A stretch of DNA of 64,000 nucleotides from contig CACVBU010001358.1 in assembly GCA_902728285.1 (NCBI GenBank), positions 3,147,978-3,211,977 on the forward strand. The letters are read 5' to 3'. Shown here one piece after another: positions 62,671 through 64,000 of this stretch. The stretch's first letter is position 1; every line of letters begins with the position of its first letter. This DNA comes from Clytia hemisphaerica (Eukaryota; Cnidaria; Hydrozoa; Leptothecata; Clytiidae). Below the pieces are notes generated by a model that saw nothing but the letters and a program-made list of their open reading frames with translations, did not search any database and had not been told where the DNA came from. The translations under genes were made by a program, and so were the position numbers.

Positions 62671-64000
62671 TAAGGCAAGGGGAGCTAATGAACATGTTTG
62701 AAGTCTTTTTTTTCAATGCCAGTCTATCCAAAACAATTCAAATTTTAAATGGGTACATCAGTTCTTATACCGCTATAAAATCCTGCTTTCAGTTTCAGTG
62801 CACTCCCAGAAAAAAACATGGTTGGTACATTGGTACATTTTATTAACTATATTTTAACTGCATTTATCAACAGTCAAAGGTTAAATTGAGAATTTTTTGA
62901 AGCATGAGGGTAAACCAGTTCATTATCTACAGTCTCAAACTTTGCATGAACAAGAACAATGGGAACAGCTTTAGTCTATAGAGGTAGCATAGAGTTATTT
63001 ACCTGAGGTAGGCAAGGAAAAGCTTTCAGCCGAAGGGTAAAGACAGTTGATATTTTCTCAAAGTCGAACAGGCGAAAAAATAAGTCTGATTTATGATTGA
63101 AATTACCCTTGAACTAAACAAAAATCCAGAAAATTATTTCAACCAACCTTCTTATATATCATCCAGTAAGTACTTTGATGCTGTTTTCCAGTTCATTTTT
63201 CACAGATTGCCAAGATATCAAAGGCTTTTTGATGACATATTTTGTGTTAAAACTCAGCCAGCCACCATTTTCTTCACCAACTTCAAGATTTTGAAGGTTT
63301 TACAATTTACTGACCACGCAGAAATTTCACCAATTTCGGCCGGATAGTCGGCCTGGTCCTTAGTGCCGTAGGCTAATGAAAAAAATTAACGGGCGCAATA
63401 GAAGACGGACGGAATTGAATGCGCTAAATACACAAACCCGGAAATCTTGAAAAATGACCGCGCATTATAACTGCCAGGTGGACCAACATGGTGATGATAT
63501 CAACCTTCCATTCCCACCTTCTCCAGCTTCTACAATCGCTTACGTAAGAGTTGCATTAACCTTGATTAAGTAATATTATCTAGTTTAACTGGTTGTTTTC
63601 CAGTTCATTATAAGTTAGTGCTTGTCCTAAATTTTTGTACACAAGCCTGAAAATCCAAGCGTTAAACTTTTTTCACAGTCTAGTTTATGATGTTTTTGCT
63701 GCTAGTTTAACGCTTGACGCAGGTAACTCACCTGCAGGGAGATTTTTCCCTACAATGCAGGTTCAGCCTGATTGGCCAGCTTTCGGCGTATTACTTAGCA
63801 GTACTTTCGCGCGTATTTTGATAATTTCGATGCGCACGCATAATTTATGGAAAAAGCTGACTCTGCAGAAAAAAGGAAAACAAATGAAAATGAAAACATA
63901 GATTCATTTCGAAAAAAAATGACTGTTGGCTGGATGTCTAAATACATGTGGCCGATGTTTTGATGTGGTTTTTAGTAGTTTTGAAAGTCTTTAGAGCTTG
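62671..64000. other. Noncoding DNA to window end
   Basis: I see no gene. The open frames at 63093-63347 and 63635-63901 have no recognisable domain. A small palindrome GCAGGTAACTCACCTGC lies at 63719-63735. Confidence 0.4.

Overview
The window is eukaryotic, almost certainly from an invertebrate animal. It has spliceosomal introns with GTAAG-type donors and pyrimidine-AG acceptors, no operons, AT-rich DNA, and a dense mix of animal transposable elements: non-LTR retrotransposons, a Copia LTR element, a Penelope-like element, an ISL2EU transposon, TIR MITEs and satellites. A cnidarian or another early-branching or marine invertebrate fits best, but the species cannot be named from the sequence.

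Layout. 1-2.06 kb: a decayed LINE split by a TA-flanked MITE. 2.1-4.3 kb: foldback repeats, a tRNA-like relic and plain AT-rich DNA. 4.35-10.13 kb: a TIR element flanked by the 5-bp duplication TAAAT; nested in it are a nearly intact CR1-type LINE on the minus strand (2A-like motif, PHD finger, endonuclease, RT) and a 0.73-kb MITE. 10.35-10.92 kb: a second TIR element of the same style (duplication TTGAT) beside a possible first exon. 12.8-17.0 kb: a nearly intact ISL2EU transposon with a THAP-DDE transposase and a convergent SWIM-YqaJ nuclease. 17.3-19.7 kb: a small MITE and a Helitron-like stretch holding a 476-bp satellite. 19.7-26.3 kb: a LINE RT gene interrupted by a complete young Copia element. 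26.3-36.1 kb: gene and LINE fragments, four near-identical piggyBac-type MITEs, a 139-bp AT satellite and two foldback MITEs.

36.14-59.10 kb is the most unusual part: six head-to-tail copies of a 3.82-3.83-kb unit. Each unit carries a Ulp1/C48-like peptidase relic running in frame into a Penelope-like RT, then a GIY-YIG endonuclease, then two exons of an unrelated spliced gene. In units 1-5 the second exon is cut at the unit junction, which creates an immediate stop codon. In unit 6 the exon continues into unique DNA and the gene goes on through at least four more phase-consistent exons (59.4-60.4 kb). All units share two frameshifts between the RT and endonuclease parts and a Cys-to-Tyr change in the peptidase, so the block was amplified after it was already damaged. 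Diagnostic bases alternate between odd and even units, pointing to duplication of 7.66-kb dimers. The right end (61-64 kb) holds minisatellites, an ATCGAT-rich tract and an inverted-repeat element.

Almost everything here is mobile-element or repeat sequence. The only candidates for host genes are the gene at the right edge of the array, a minus-strand exon near 27.5-28.0 kb, a small exon pair near 29.3-29.7 kb and a doubtful first exon at 10.3 kb.
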